DNA of 8,782 bases from Lachnospiraceae bacterium (GTDB taxonomy: Bacteria; Bacillota; Clostridia; Lachnospirales; Lachnospiraceae): positions 1-8,782 of the forward strand of contig JAAVAF010000068.1 in assembly GCA_014804225.1 (NCBI GenBank). The letters are read 5' to 3'. The translations under genes were made by a program, and so were the position numbers. The notes beneath the pieces were generated by a model that saw only the letters and a program-made list of their open reading frames with translations, made no database searches and was not told the DNA's origin. Shown here piece after piece: positions 1-7,618 of the stretch; the stretch's first letter is position 1; each line of letters begins with the position of its first letter.

Positions 1-166
1 TGGACACTCCCATTTGCGGAAATTCTTTTAATCTTACAATCGTTTTGGAAACTTGCTTTGAAAATCTGTCAGCAGATTCACGACCGTATTTTTCTTTAAT
101 ATCCCTTTTAATTGCTTTTCGCTTGGATAACGCAATTTCAGAGTAAATAATTTTTCTTTGTGTCAT
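1..166 (-). CDS. RelE/ParE-family toxin, N-terminal part (cut by window edge)
   Basis: The first 55 codons of a small basic protein begin at the ATG at 166-164 and run off the left edge of the window. The visible protein starts MTQRKIIYSEIALSK, continues through a Lys/Arg-rich helical stretch (KAIKRDIKEKYG) and ends in LKEFPQMGVS. An amphipathic helical N-terminus followed by 'L..FP.MG' is the usual pattern of RelE/ParE toxins of type II toxin-antitoxin systems, which poison either translation (RelE, by mRNA cleavage) or gyrase (ParE). The part seen does not decide between the two. The start overlaps the upstream antitoxin stop by 4 bp (ATGA), as in translationally coupled toxin-antitoxin operons. 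The family call rests on motif recall and gene order; the catalytic C-terminal half is not visible. Confidence 0.7.
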   Translation of the reverse strand, partial: MTQRKIIYSEIALSKRKAIKRDIKEKYGRESADRFSKQVSKTIVRLKEFPQMGVS

Positions 167-384
167 ATTTTTGCCAATTCTTCCTCTGCTTCTTCTTCTG
201 TATAATATCCGTTTTCTTCCATGGATTTCTCCGCAACATTCATTTTATCCATAAAAACTTGAAAAGCTTTTTCTTTCCCAAGTTGTATGTCCGATACAAT
301 AAGTTGTTCTACAAAGCTTTCCACTTTACGATAAGATTCTAAAGGAAGTAAATCAATTTTTTTTGTTAATTCTGCCGTAATCAT
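163..384 (-). CDS. Probable antitoxin of a type II toxin-antitoxin pair
   Basis: This 73-residue, acidic, mostly helical protein begins MITAELTKKIDLLPLESYRK and has a strongly acidic tail (YYTEEEAEEELAKI). The pattern 'AEL..KI..LP..S..KVE.FVE.L' at residues 4-28 recurs in small Firmicutes antitoxins that lie just upstream of RelE/ParE toxins. The acidic C-terminus would be the part that wraps and neutralises the basic toxin. The ATG at 384-382 has a good ribosome site (GGAGG, 396-392, 7 nt spacing). Its TGA overlaps the toxin ATG, so the two genes are coupled. Antitoxins of this type usually bind their own promoter, but I see no clear operator palindrome here. The role is inferred from neighbourhood and composition; no specific DNA-binding fold can be named with confidence. 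Confidence 0.7.
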   Translation of the reverse strand: MITAELTKKIDLLPLESYRKVESFVEQLIVSDIQLGKEKAFQVFMDKMNVAEKSMEENGYYTEEEAEEELAKI

Positions 385-424
385 ACAATTGCCTCCAATC
401 CGTTCTTATTCCTTATCTATTTAC

Positions 425-453
425 ATTCTATAATTTTATTATAGTTAGTGCAA
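425..453 (-). promoter_or_regulatory. Candidate promoter of the toxin-antitoxin pair
   Basis: Reading leftwards, TTGCAC (453-448) is followed after 17 nt by TAGAAT (430-425). The -10 matches the consensus at 5 of 6 positions, the -35 at only 3 of 6. A perfect TATAAT (443-438) lies inside the spacer but lacks a well-placed -35. The start site would be near 418, leaving a leader of about 34 nt before the antitoxin ATG. It sits downstream of the glgB terminator, which suits an independently transcribed unit. Confidence 0.35.
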
Positions 454-470
454 TTCATTTTTTTACCAAA

Positions 471-510
471 TATAAAATTCGGTCATATACCCTTTCGCAC
501 ATGACCGAAT
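471..510 (-). terminator. Probable intrinsic terminator of glgB
   Basis: On the minus strand ATTCGGTCAT (510-501) pairs with ATGACCGAAT (486-477), a perfect 10-bp stem. It can be extended inward by four pairs, two of them G-U (GUGC with GUAU), around a GAAAGG loop. The right arm is followed by TTTATATTT, a mediocre U-tract. On the plus strand no U-run follows, so it acts leftwards, ending the glgB transcript. Its 5' arm lies in the extra 81-bp repeat copy (499-579). Confidence 0.6.
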
Positions 511-660
511 CCTTCTTATTTCATAATATATTAGAATGTATAAACAACTGCCGTAAGCGGTGGAAGATTGAATGTGATAACATGACCGAATCCTTCTTAT
601 TTTATAATATATTAGAATGTATAAACAACTGCCGTAAGCGGTGGAAGATTGAATGTGATA
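499..660. repeat. Two tandem 81-bp copies spanning the 3' end of glgB
   Basis: Positions 499-579 and 580-660 are direct, abutting copies of an 81-bp unit that differ at a single base (C522 against T603). Copy 580-660 carries the last codons of glgB (ITFNLPPLTAVVYTF), its TAA and about 32 bp of 3' flank. Copy 499-579 is a detached duplicate of the same gene end lying downstream of the stop. The near identity means a recent duplication. It leaves the protein intact but moves the terminator hairpin 81 bp away from the stop codon. Because 81 is a multiple of 3, it creates a meaningless repetitive reading frame on the plus strand. Confidence 0.95.
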
Positions 661-2525
661 TATTGTTCCTTGTTATCACATAAGCCTTTTCTCGCATTAA
701 GTGATTTCGATATCTTATTTCCGTTTCCACCGTATTTTACTTCATCAGAGTTGAGAATTAATTTATATTGTGTATTCTCCGGAACGCCGACTCTATATTT
801 TTCGTACATGACTGGTGTCATATTGATTACAAACAGCATTTTCTGCTTTCCGTCCTTTGACTTTCTCACAAAGCTGTAAATGCTTCTGTCCTTGTCGTCC
901 GCATTCATCCACTCAAAGCCACTCCAGTCGTTGTCAATCTCATATAAACAAGGGCTCTCCTTATAAAGCTTGAGCAAGGTACCCATAAAGTCATGCATTC
1001 CCTTATTCAAAGGTTTTGCAAGCAACGCCCAGTCAAGTTCTCTCGCCTCACTCCACTCGCGCTCCTGTGCGAAATCCTGTCCCATAAATAACAGCTTCTT
1101 ACCCTCATGTCCAAACATAAAGGTATAGAGGTTTCTAAGGTTTGCATATTTATCAATCTCATAGCCCGGCATCTTGTTTACCATAGAGCATTTTAAATGC
1201 ACAACCTCATCGTGAGACAGCGGCAAAATATAATTCTCCGCGCTGTTATAGCTCATAGCAAACGTAAGTTTGTAGTGGTTTCCACTTCTAAAAAGTGGAT
1301 CCAGCTTCATGTATTCGCAATAGTCGTGCATCCAGCCCATATTCCACTTAAACGAAAATCCTAAACCGTCATCCTCGGGTCTTGCTGTTACCTTCGGCCA
1401 TGCGGTTGACTCCTCCGCAATTGTCATAACGCCGGGATGCGCACCGTGCACTACGGAATTTAGATGCTTAAAGAACTCAATTGCGTCAAGGTTCTCGTTT
1501 CCGCCGTACTTGTTTGCTACCCATTCGCCGTCTTTCTTTCCGTAATCCAGATAAAGCATTGATGCCACAGCGTCTACACGAAGACCGTCTATATGGAATT
1601 CGTTAATCCAGAAAAGCGCATTCGCGATCAGGAAATTCCGAACTTCTGTTTTGCTGTAATTAAAAATCTTTGTTCCCCAATCAGGATGCTCGCCGAGACG
1701 TTTGTCGGGATGCTCATAAAGACAGGTGCCGTCAAACTCACTCAAACCATGGGCATCTCTCGGGAAATGGGCAGGTACCCAGTCCAAAATAACACCAACA
1801 TTGTTTTTATGCAAAAGGTCTATTAAATAGCGGAAATCATCAGGATTACCGTATCTTGAGGTAGGCGCATAATAGCCTGTTACCTGATATCCCCAGGATC
1901 CGTCAAACGGAAACTCCGCAATACCCATAAGCTCGACATGCGTATAGGGCATTTCCTTTAAATATTCCACAATTCTGTCTGCAAACTCGCGATAATTGTA
2001 GAAACCGTCCTCCGTGCCATCGGGATGCTTCATCCATGAACCGATATGACACTCATAGATAGACATCGGCTGACTGTTCATGTCCTTTTTGTCGCGCTCT
2101 GTCATCCATTTCTTATCCGTCCATTTAAAATGATTCAAATCATATACTCTTGACGCATTTCCCGGACGCATCTCTGCATAATTTGCATAAGGATCTGCCT
2201 TATAAAGTTTATTGCCGTTTGGAAGCACGAGCAGATATTTATACATCTGTCCTTCCTGAACGCCCTCTATAAAGGTTGCAAAAATATTACTTTTTTCGCC
2301 GAGACGCTCCATTGGCGCTGCATTTTCGTTCCAATCGTTAAACTCGCCTACAACGTATACTTCCTTTGCATTCGGTGCCCAGACTGCGAAAAAGACACCT
2401 TTCTTATTCCCTTTTTTGCAAAAATGTGCGCCCAGCTTTTTATAGATTTCGTAATGTGTGCCTTGTCCAAATACATACTGGTCTGCCTCTGAAATAAAGA
2501 CTGTTGTTTCTTCGGTTTTCGCCAT
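612..2525 (-). CDS. glgB: 1,4-alpha-glucan (glycogen) branching enzyme
   Basis: GlgB cuts alpha-1,4 glucan chains and re-attaches the piece by an alpha-1,6 bond, making the branch points of glycogen in the cytosol. At 637 residues it has the usual length. An N-terminal CBM48-type module lies at about 20-125 (FAVWAPNAKEVYVVGEFNDW). The GH13 barrel follows, with DWVPAHFP (248-255), DGLRVDAVASM (nucleophile Asp318), TIAEES (acid/base, probably Glu371) and LSHDEVVH (stabilising Asp439). A beta-sandwich C-terminal domain ends in LPPLTAVVYTF. All catalytic residues are present, so it should be active. It starts 25 bp after the stop of the TPR/AAA-like gene, with a weak G-rich ribosome site (GGGGG, 2539-2535, 9 nt spacing) and no separate promoter that I can see, so it is probably the second gene of that operon. 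No other glycogen gene lies in the window. Its 3' end is tandemly duplicated. Confidence 0.97.
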   Translation of the reverse strand: MAKTEETTVFISEADQYVFGQGTHYEIYKKLGAHFCKKGNKKGVFFAVWAPNAKEVYVVGEFNDWNENAAPMERLGEKSNIFATFIEGVQEGQMYKYLLVLPNGNKLYKADPYANYAEMRPGNASRVYDLNHFKWTDKKWMTERDKKDMNSQPMSIYECHIGSWMKHPDGTEDGFYNYREFADRIVEYLKEMPYTHVELMGIAEFPFDGSWGYQVTGYYAPTSRYGNPDDFRYLIDLLHKNNVGVILDWVPAHFPRDAHGLSEFDGTCLYEHPDKRLGEHPDWGTKIFNYSKTEVRNFLIANALFWINEFHIDGLRVDAVASMLYLDYGKKDGEWVANKYGGNENLDAIEFFKHLNSVVHGAHPGVMTIAEESTAWPKVTARPEDDGLGFSFKWNMGWMHDYCEYMKLDPLFRSGNHYKLTFAMSYNSAENYILPLSHDEVVHLKCSMVNKMPGYEIDKYANLRNLYTFMFGHEGKKLLFMGQDFAQEREWSEARELDWALLAKPLNKGMHDFMGTLLKLYKESPCLYEIDNDWSGFEWMNADDKDRSIYSFVRKSKDGKQKMLFVINMTPVMYEKYRVGVPENTQYKLILNSDEVKYGGNGNKISKSLNARKGLCDNKEQYITFNLPPLTAVVYTF

Positions 2526-2550
2526 AAATGTTTACCCCCAATTTACAAAA

Positions 2551-5500
2551 TTACATAAAATCTCTTTCCTTTAAGACAATCATATCCTCGCTGTCATATC
2601 TTCTGGCAAACAGTATATCCACAAAGTTCTTAACCTTAGACTTCTTTGATTTCTCGATCGCTTCGTCTATGATATCCCTTACTTCATCCTTTGTTACCAC
2701 ATGATTTCCGCTCTGTATGTTTGCAATTCTGGTATAAAGGGCAAGCGTACCAAGTTCGTCAATAGAGTATTCCAATGCTAACGCATAATTTCTGGCATAA
2801 GCGACAAGTGCATTGTTGTCCATCTCCATCAGATCGATTCTGATATTGAAGTAATCCGCAATCATCGCCTGTTTCTCCAGAAGTCTTGTAATCTCTTTCT
2901 TGGTGTCCTCAATAATCACAACGATTCCGAGATTTTCCTGATTAAGAAGGGATGCAAGCTCATAGAGCTTCTCTTCCGTTATGCCGTTTGCCTTCTCTAT
3001 TATAATACCACCATTATCCAATTTCTCAAAGACTTCTTTTAAATTTCTTTGATTTAATTTTTCACCGGTGATTTTTGCCACTTTGCCGGAGAAATTCGGA
3101 TCCGCTGCCTGAAATTCGCGAATCAAATTCTTTGCCATTCTCACGGTATCAATTCCTGTGTCACCTGTGATAATGACATTTCCTGTAAATGCCGCAAGCG
3201 TCATGTTTTCGAGCGCATAAAGAATCTGCTTTTTAATCTTTTTGGTCACTGCAAAATTCTCGAACAGCTTCTGCTCCTCGACCGTAAATTCACGAACCTC
3301 TTCTCGCTTTGCACCTGTTGCCTCCCGCTTTGTTGTTTCCACGATACGCTCGGAAAGGGAGCTTAGATCCGCCGTATTCATTTTGATTTCCTGCGTCTTT
3401 AACGCATCTTCTTTTGCTGTTTCCGCAATACTTTCTGCATCTTCAGGGTCAAGCTCTTTCATGTTTATAGAAGTATCATCTGTATTTTCTGTCTCATCCT
3501 CCTCATAAGCAGCTTCATCCTCTGCTGCCGATTCTTCATAATTTGTTTCCGCTTCTTCTGTCGGCAATTCCGACTCCGCATAGCTTACTTCGTCCTCTGA
3601 CTGCGGCTCCTCGTAATATTCCTCTACATTGTCGTAATTGTCTGTCGATTCCGCTTCATATTCGCCTGTTTCTGCTTCATCATAGATTTCTGTCGACTCC
3701 TGCTCTTCTGCAAAATATGCATCGGCTTCATATTCACCTGATTCTTGATAAAGCGTCTCTTCGGCTTGTCCTTCATCGTATACTTCTGTATTAGACGCTT
3801 CTTCTATCTGCATCTGCCCAAGCTCGTCTTTAACCTCCTCTTGCGGAATAATGCGTGTTGCACCAAGCTCTTTTGCTACTACTGCTTCGATCTCCGTAAT
3901 AATCTGCTCATTCGATCCGGGAAGCACATAAGAAACATCATACTCTTCGTCGTTCGCTCCGCCTAACTCTGCCTTAGGTGCACTTTCTGTCGGAATGCTC
4001 GCTTCTTTCTCAAGCTCGCCGAGTATTCCGTCCTTTAATGAATCGTCGAAGTTTGCAAAAATTTTGCCTGTCTGCGTCAAAATGCGCTGTTTGATCTCCT
4101 CCTGATGTCTTTTCGCGTTGTCGAGTTTGATATTCTCCCACTCGGAGAGCACATCATTGATATTCATCTGACCCGTCATGGGTTGGAATGCCGGCTCCTC
4201 TGCCACTTCCGTATTGAAAAGTTCTGTATCACGATAAACGTTTTCCAAATTTTTTTCCATGCGTGCTTGTTCCTCATTTACACTGCGCTCCGTCGTGCTG
4301 CGCAGCTCTTCCATATCCGAATCTGCTTTGATTGTCCTCGCAGTATCTCCGGGAACGAAAATCGTTTTAATCGCACCCGTATCAGGTCCCGGCGCTGCCT
4401 CCGAGATATCGTCAAGCATCATCGCTATTTTTCCCGTTTGTGAAGCCTCAGGATCATAAACCTCCTCTACTGCTGCTTCGTCTGCACTTTCCGCTTCTGC
4501 CGTTTCTTCGCCAAAAAGCACTTCTTCTGCACCTTCCGCTTCTACTGTTTCCTCTTGTAAAAATACTTCTACGGAAATTTCCTCCTCCTGTGGCTCCTCC
4601 GCTACAGGTTCACTTTTCGCCAGCGCTTCTCTTTCCTCCGCAAAAATATCATCATCGTCAGTAAAAAGCTCTTTCATTCCCTCTGCTACTACTTTTTGAA
4701 TATTAATCGTATTATACAGACTCATGTCCTCATTCGGCTGCATATGATTTGTCGCATAACTGTTGTTTATGTCATCTTCATATACGATTGGCGTATCGCC
4801 TTCGTCATAAGTCTGCTCCGTATAAAAATCATTATTGTAATATTGGTCATTATAATATGCGCCATCGTTATTTTTTTCTTCGGCATATTCCCCATTTTCA
4901 TAGTAGCCGCCTGTGTCGTTACGATTTTCATTTGTTTCCCCGATATAAGCGCTTTCTATATAATTTCCGTTTTCGTCATAACCGTTGTTTTCGTAACCAT
5001 CTCCTATATAGTTTCCGTTTTCGTCATAACTGTTGTTTTCGTAACCGTCTCCTATATAGTTTCCATTTTCGTCATAACTGTTATTCTCGTAATCATCTCC
5101 TATATAGTTTCCGTTTTCGTCATAACCGCTATTTTCGTAACCATCTCCTATATAATTTCCGTTTTCGTCATAGTCATTATTTTCATACAACTCTTGTGAA
5201 TAGGTTTCTTCTATATTTGTTCCGTCGTCAGCGTAGCCATTATTAGCATATGCTTCCTCGCCGTAATTGTCCTGTGCATTTTTCAGCATTGTATCGTACT
5301 TCCTCTGCTGGCTCTGCGTAAGCGGCATATGAAGCTTCTTTAACTCCAATGCTTTCATGACATACGGACCATGTCCAAACCACAAGACGAGCTGATCACA
5401 TTCCTCCGCGCACTTCGTCGCAAGGCCGACTCTGTGATACAGATTCGCAAGCTCATATCCCCATTCCTCTTGGTAATCTCGCTTTTTTAATTCCTCGAGT

Positions 5501-5892
5501 AATGCGATACGCTCCTCAAGGCTTGCTTCCTGTGCCTCCAAAATGCGATAATGCAGAATAATAGCACCGTTATCCTTGGGCGCTATTTTTGTAAACAAAA
5601 TAAAGTATTGCATCGCCGCCACAACATCATACAGCACTATGGAAATCTCGCAAAGATTATAGACTACCGTGCGGTTTGTCGGGTACTTCTCATACGCAAG
5701 CAAAAGAATATCGCGGCAGTCCTCATTTCGCGTATTCTTTTTATATAAATCCGCAATTTTTAAAAGCGTCGAAAGATTCTTGACTTTCCTCCAGTCAATC
5801 ATGTCCGCAACGTTCGCGGCTTCGGCATATCTCTCCTTGCTTATCAATTTGTCGATTTCCTCTGAACGAACCCTATATTCATACTTGTCCAC
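2551..5892 (-). CDS. TPR-like / acidic-repeat / degenerate AAA+ (CbxX-type) protein, function unknown
   Basis: This 1113-residue cytosolic protein has no signal peptide or membrane segment. Residues 1-205 are helical TPR-like repeats (EAANVADMIDW, LKIADLYKK, ELANLYHRVGLA). Residues 241-313 are 16-residue tandem repeats of YDENGNYIGDGYENN type. Residues 320-870 are long, Glu/Asp-rich and low in complexity, with a charged helical, perhaps coiled-coil, stretch around 530-605. Residues 875-1090 resemble the AAA+ domain of CbxX/CfxQ/SpoVK proteins, but the active site is lost. The Walker A position reads GDTGIDTV (910-917) where GNPGTGKT is expected, so the Lys is Thr916. Walker B reads GGIIIEKA (961-968) in place of ..DEA. 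The arginine-finger region reads ADYFNI in place of SRF. It therefore looks like a pseudo-ATPase scaffold. The start is GTG (5892-5890), supported by AGGAG at 5906-5902 with 9 nt spacing. Coupling to glgB suggests a link to glycogen, but that is inference. Confidence 0.85.
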   Translation of the reverse strand: MDKYEYRVRSEEIDKLISKERYAEAANVADMIDWRKVKNLSTLLKIADLYKKNTRNEDCRDILLLAYEKYPTNRTVVYNLCEISIVLYDVVAAMQYFILFTKIAPKDNGAIILHYRILEAQEASLEERIALLEELKKRDYQEEWGYELANLYHRVGLATKCAEECDQLVLWFGHGPYVMKALELKKLHMPLTQSQQRKYDTMLKNAQDNYGEEAYANNGYADDGTNIEETYSQELYENNDYDENGNYIGDGYENSGYDENGNYIGDDYENNSYDENGNYIGDGYENNSYDENGNYIGDGYENNGYDENGNYIESAYIGETNENRNDTGGYYENGEYAEEKNNDGAYYNDQYYNNDFYTEQTYDEGDTPIVYEDDINNSYATNHMQPNEDMSLYNTINIQKVVAEGMKELFTDDDDIFAEEREALAKSEPVAEEPQEEEISVEVFLQEETVEAEGAEEVLFGEETAEAESADEAAVEEVYDPEASQTGKIAMMLDDISEAAPGPDTGAIKTIFVPGDTARTIKADSDMEELRSTTERSVNEEQARMEKNLENVYRDTELFNTEVAEEPAFQPMTGQMNINDVLSEWENIKLDNAKRHQEEIKQRILTQTGKIFANFDDSLKDGILGELEKEASIPTESAPKAELGGANDEEYDVSYVLPGSNEQIITEIEAVVAKELGATRIIPQEEVKDELGQMQIEEASNTEVYDEGQAEETLYQESGEYEADAYFAEEQESTEIYDEAETGEYEAESTDNYDNVEEYYEEPQSEDEVSYAESELPTEEAETNYEESAAEDEAAYEEDETENTDDTSINMKELDPEDAESIAETAKEDALKTQEIKMNTADLSSLSERIVETTKREATGAKREEVREFTVEEQKLFENFAVTKKIKKQILYALENMTLAAFTGNVIITGDTGIDTVRMAKNLIREFQAADPNFSGKVAKITGEKLNQRNLKEVFEKLDNGGIIIEKANGITEEKLYELASLLNQENLGIVVIIEDTKKEITRLLEKQAMIADYFNIRIDLMEMDNNALVAYARNYALALEYSIDELGTLALYTRIANIQSGNHVVTKDEVRDIIDEAIEKSKKSKVKNFVDILFARRYDSEDMIVLKERDFM
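4954..5172 (-). repeat. 48-bp coding tandem repeat (16-residue YDENGNYI units)
   Basis: About 4.5 copies of a 48-bp unit lie inside the TPR/AAA-like gene. YDENGNYI begins at residues 241, 257, 273, 289 and 305. The units differ by only a few bases, many of them silent (for example ENNS/ENNG and GDG/GDD variants), so the array is young and can gain or lose units without shifting the frame. The unit is rich in Tyr, Asn, Gly and acidic residues. It faintly resembles the core of YD/RHS repeats and does not match the EF-hand pattern. Confidence 0.95.
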
Positions 5893-5994
5893 GTTCTACC
5901 ACTCCTAACAACGTCATCCCCTATCCTCAAAAACCTTGCAATTTTTTCGGAAATACCCTTTTATCCCTGAAAATGCCCAGATTTTTACATTGTC

Positions 5995-6023
5995 AGTTTA
6001 GCATAACTGTGTGTTTATGTCAA
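5995..6023 (-). promoter_or_regulatory. Promoter of the TPR/AAA-like gene and glgB
   Basis: On the minus strand a perfect TTGACA (6023-6018) is followed after 17 nt by TAAACT (6000-5995), which is preceded by TG plus one base, an extended -10. The start would be near 5988, giving a leader of roughly 95 nt. That leader is purine-rich and carries GGG runs at 5978-5976, 5967-5965 and 5958-5956. I recognise no riboswitch in it. The next upstream transcript ends at the 6059-6094 terminator, so this promoter is needed for the operon. Confidence 0.7.
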
Positions 6024-6058
6024 CGGATTATGTGTCGATTTATGTAAATAAGTTTATT

Positions 6059-6094
6059 GATAAAAATAGGCAGCCGCCCTAAGACAACTGCCTA
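6059..6094 (-). terminator. Intrinsic terminator of the secreted-protein gene
   Basis: On the minus strand TAGGCAG (6094-6088) pairs with CTGCCTA (6073-6067), then TTTTTATC follows. The 14-nt interior can pair in part. It starts about 20 bp after the stop codon at 6113, a textbook position. It separates this gene from the downstream promoter at 6023-5995. Confidence 0.85.
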
Positions 6095-6112
6095 ATAAGA
6101 AGAAACAAGTCC

Positions 6113-7564
6113 TTATTGGTTTGCTGTAACCGCAGATATCGCGGTATCAGCTCCTATTTTATAAAATGTAGGAACCGAATAATTGGTAACATACCAAACA
6201 ACTTCACCATTGTGACAGAGTGGCTGACAGTCAGATAATGCCGCATCAGCCGTACCGATTGCACCGATTGCACCGCCATCTGCATATGCGGCATAATGGA
6301 ACGCTCCATTGATATCCGTCCACATCAGATATCCGCCACCAAGACCTGTGGAAACAAGTACAGGCGTACTCGCTCCTGCAGCCTCCGTAATTTTTGTCAC
6401 AGTTGAGCTCAGTCCGTTTTTACTTGTATATCCAAGATAAACTTCTCGTGTACCATGACTGCCACCATCGTAGTTATATGCCGTCACATAACCGTTTGCT
6501 GTTTCTGCAAAACCGCCGACTTCGGCACCTGTATAATTATCCCCTATTGCTCCGGGAAAGGTCACCAATGAGCTGTTTGAAACATTTCCGCTGAATTTGT
6601 CTCCGCCCGCTTTTGCTGTATTATACCGCATCAGCACAAGACTGCGTGGATATGCATCACCGTGATCTAACGTAACAAGGTTATTGTTCTGGTCAACAAG
6701 AACAAACTGATTAAACGAATGGCTGACGTATCCGACACTACTGTTCATTACAATATGATAAGAATCGGTAAGTGTCATATCACTTTGGCGCACGGCAAGC
6801 GTCATATTTGCCTGATGATTTTTTCCGTCTTTTGCCGATGCGTACATTTCATGGCAAGTACGAATATACAGATAGTCGCCGTATTCGACACAGCGAAGGG
6901 AGCCCGCATCAAACGGTACCGTCGTATTTGCGCCATAAAGACTGGCTTGTCCTAAACGCTGCCAATCTTTGGAATATTTCACAACACGAAGAACTTCTGT
7001 GTTGTTGTTCTGGGAAAGGTTCTCCTGACCAAAAATCACAAAATTATACTTTTCACCGGCAAAAAAACCACCCCAGATGGAAAGTTCCATAGGAATATTA
7101 TAACTTGCACAAAGTTTAAACGTATTATCATAATCTTCTGCTACAATCTGTTGATTATTATATTCTACTCGTGTAAGACCGCCGTTTTGATTTTCATATA
7201 AATAAGATTTGACTGTGGACGCCCAATTCCATTTGTAGTTTTGAGCGTCTTTGTTGTTAGATTCAACTAACGATAATGGACCGCTTTGCACGGTACTTTG
7301 ATTGGGCTGTACGCTTGCAGGATTAACGGCTGCTGCATTATAGGGCGTTCTTCCTTCCTTAATCCCGTAATTTATATAATGTTGATAAAGTACCTCCGCA
7401 AGTGTTCCCGCCGGAAAAGCAGCGGCAAGATCCGGATTCTGCTCTAAATACCATTCTGCATCAAATACTGCTCCGTCTGCCATATACTCTGAGGCGGCGC
7501 ATACCGACAGGCTGCTTCCAAAAAGCATAACTGCCAGCGCTGTTAGACATAATCTTTTCTTCAT
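6113..7564 (-). CDS. Secreted beta-rich protein of unknown function, possibly a beta-propeller
   Basis: This 483-residue exported protein has a classical signal peptide at residues 1-23: basic MKKR, a hydrophobic core and a VCA cleavage site followed by ASEY. The Cys does not sit in a lipobox. Residues 33-75 hold the motif FDAEWYLEQNPDLAAAF...HYINYGIKEGRTPY, a 'YL..NPD...HY..YG..EGR' module seen in many exported Clostridia proteins. From about 100 to the end the protein is beta-rich with short Gly/Asn/Asp turns (WGGFFAGEKYNF, GGYLMWTDINGAFHY), suggesting a propeller-like fold. I see no catalytic motif, LPXTG or transmembrane anchor, so it may be released or bound to the wall non-covalently. 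I chose ATG 7564-7562: GGGAG (7580-7576) is 11 nt away, against 2 nt for the ATG at 7573. A longer frame opening with TTG at 7648 is rejected because that TTGACA is the -35 box. Confidence 0.8.
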   Translation of the reverse strand: MKKRLCLTALAVMLFGSSLSVCAASEYMADGAVFDAEWYLEQNPDLAAAFPAGTLAEVLYQHYINYGIKEGRTPYNAAAVNPASVQPNQSTVQSGPLSLVESNNKDAQNYKWNWASTVKSYLYENQNGGLTRVEYNNQQIVAEDYDNTFKLCASYNIPMELSIWGGFFAGEKYNFVIFGQENLSQNNNTEVLRVVKYSKDWQRLGQASLYGANTTVPFDAGSLRCVEYGDYLYIRTCHEMYASAKDGKNHQANMTLAVRQSDMTLTDSYHIVMNSSVGYVSHSFNQFVLVDQNNNLVTLDHGDAYPRSLVLMRYNTAKAGGDKFSGNVSNSSLVTFPGAIGDNYTGAEVGGFAETANGYVTAYNYDGGSHGTREVYLGYTSKNGLSSTVTKITEAAGASTPVLVSTGLGGGYLMWTDINGAFHYAAYADGGAIGAIGTADAALSDCQPLCHNGEVVWYVTNYSVPTFYKIGADTAISAVTANQ

Positions 7565-7587
7565 TTTCAACATTTCTCCCTTCTTCT

Positions 7588-7618
7588 TTGACAATTTTAT
7601 TACATTATAGACTATAAT
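7588..7618 (+). promoter_or_regulatory. Candidate rightward promoter sharing the palindromic -10 region
   Basis: On the plus strand a perfect TTGACA (7588-7593) and a perfect TATAAT (7613-7618) are separated by 19 nt, longer than the optimum. The start would be near 7625. The -10 lies within the palindrome that also carries the -10 of the leftward secreted-protein gene, so the two polymerases would compete for the same DNA. No rightward gene follows, but a rightward terminator does, at 7681-7720. Confidence 0.4.

Noticed and set aside
499..660. Possible CRISPR repeat unit
   Set aside because: There are only two copies, directly abutting with no spacer, each containing coding sequence of glgB.
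501..683. Plus-strand frame with a perfect 27-residue internal repeat
   Set aside because: It is the antisense of the glgB 3' end and its 81-bp duplication; 81 being a multiple of 3 creates the repeat. There is no ribosome site.
4954..5172. EF-hand-like calcium binding in the YDENGNYI repeats
   Set aside because: The Asp/Asn spacing is suggestive, but the conserved Gly at loop position 6 and the Glu at position 12 do not fall in place.
4696..5246. Long hydrophobic plus-strand frames opposite the repeat region
   Set aside because: They are antisense shadows of the acidic, Tyr/Asn-rich repeat; the periodicity comes from the real minus-strand gene.
5893..5988. Riboswitch or G-quadruplex in the leader of the TPR/AAA-like gene
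   Set aside because: Three short GGG runs and no stable stem that I can draw; no known aptamer consensus is recognisable.
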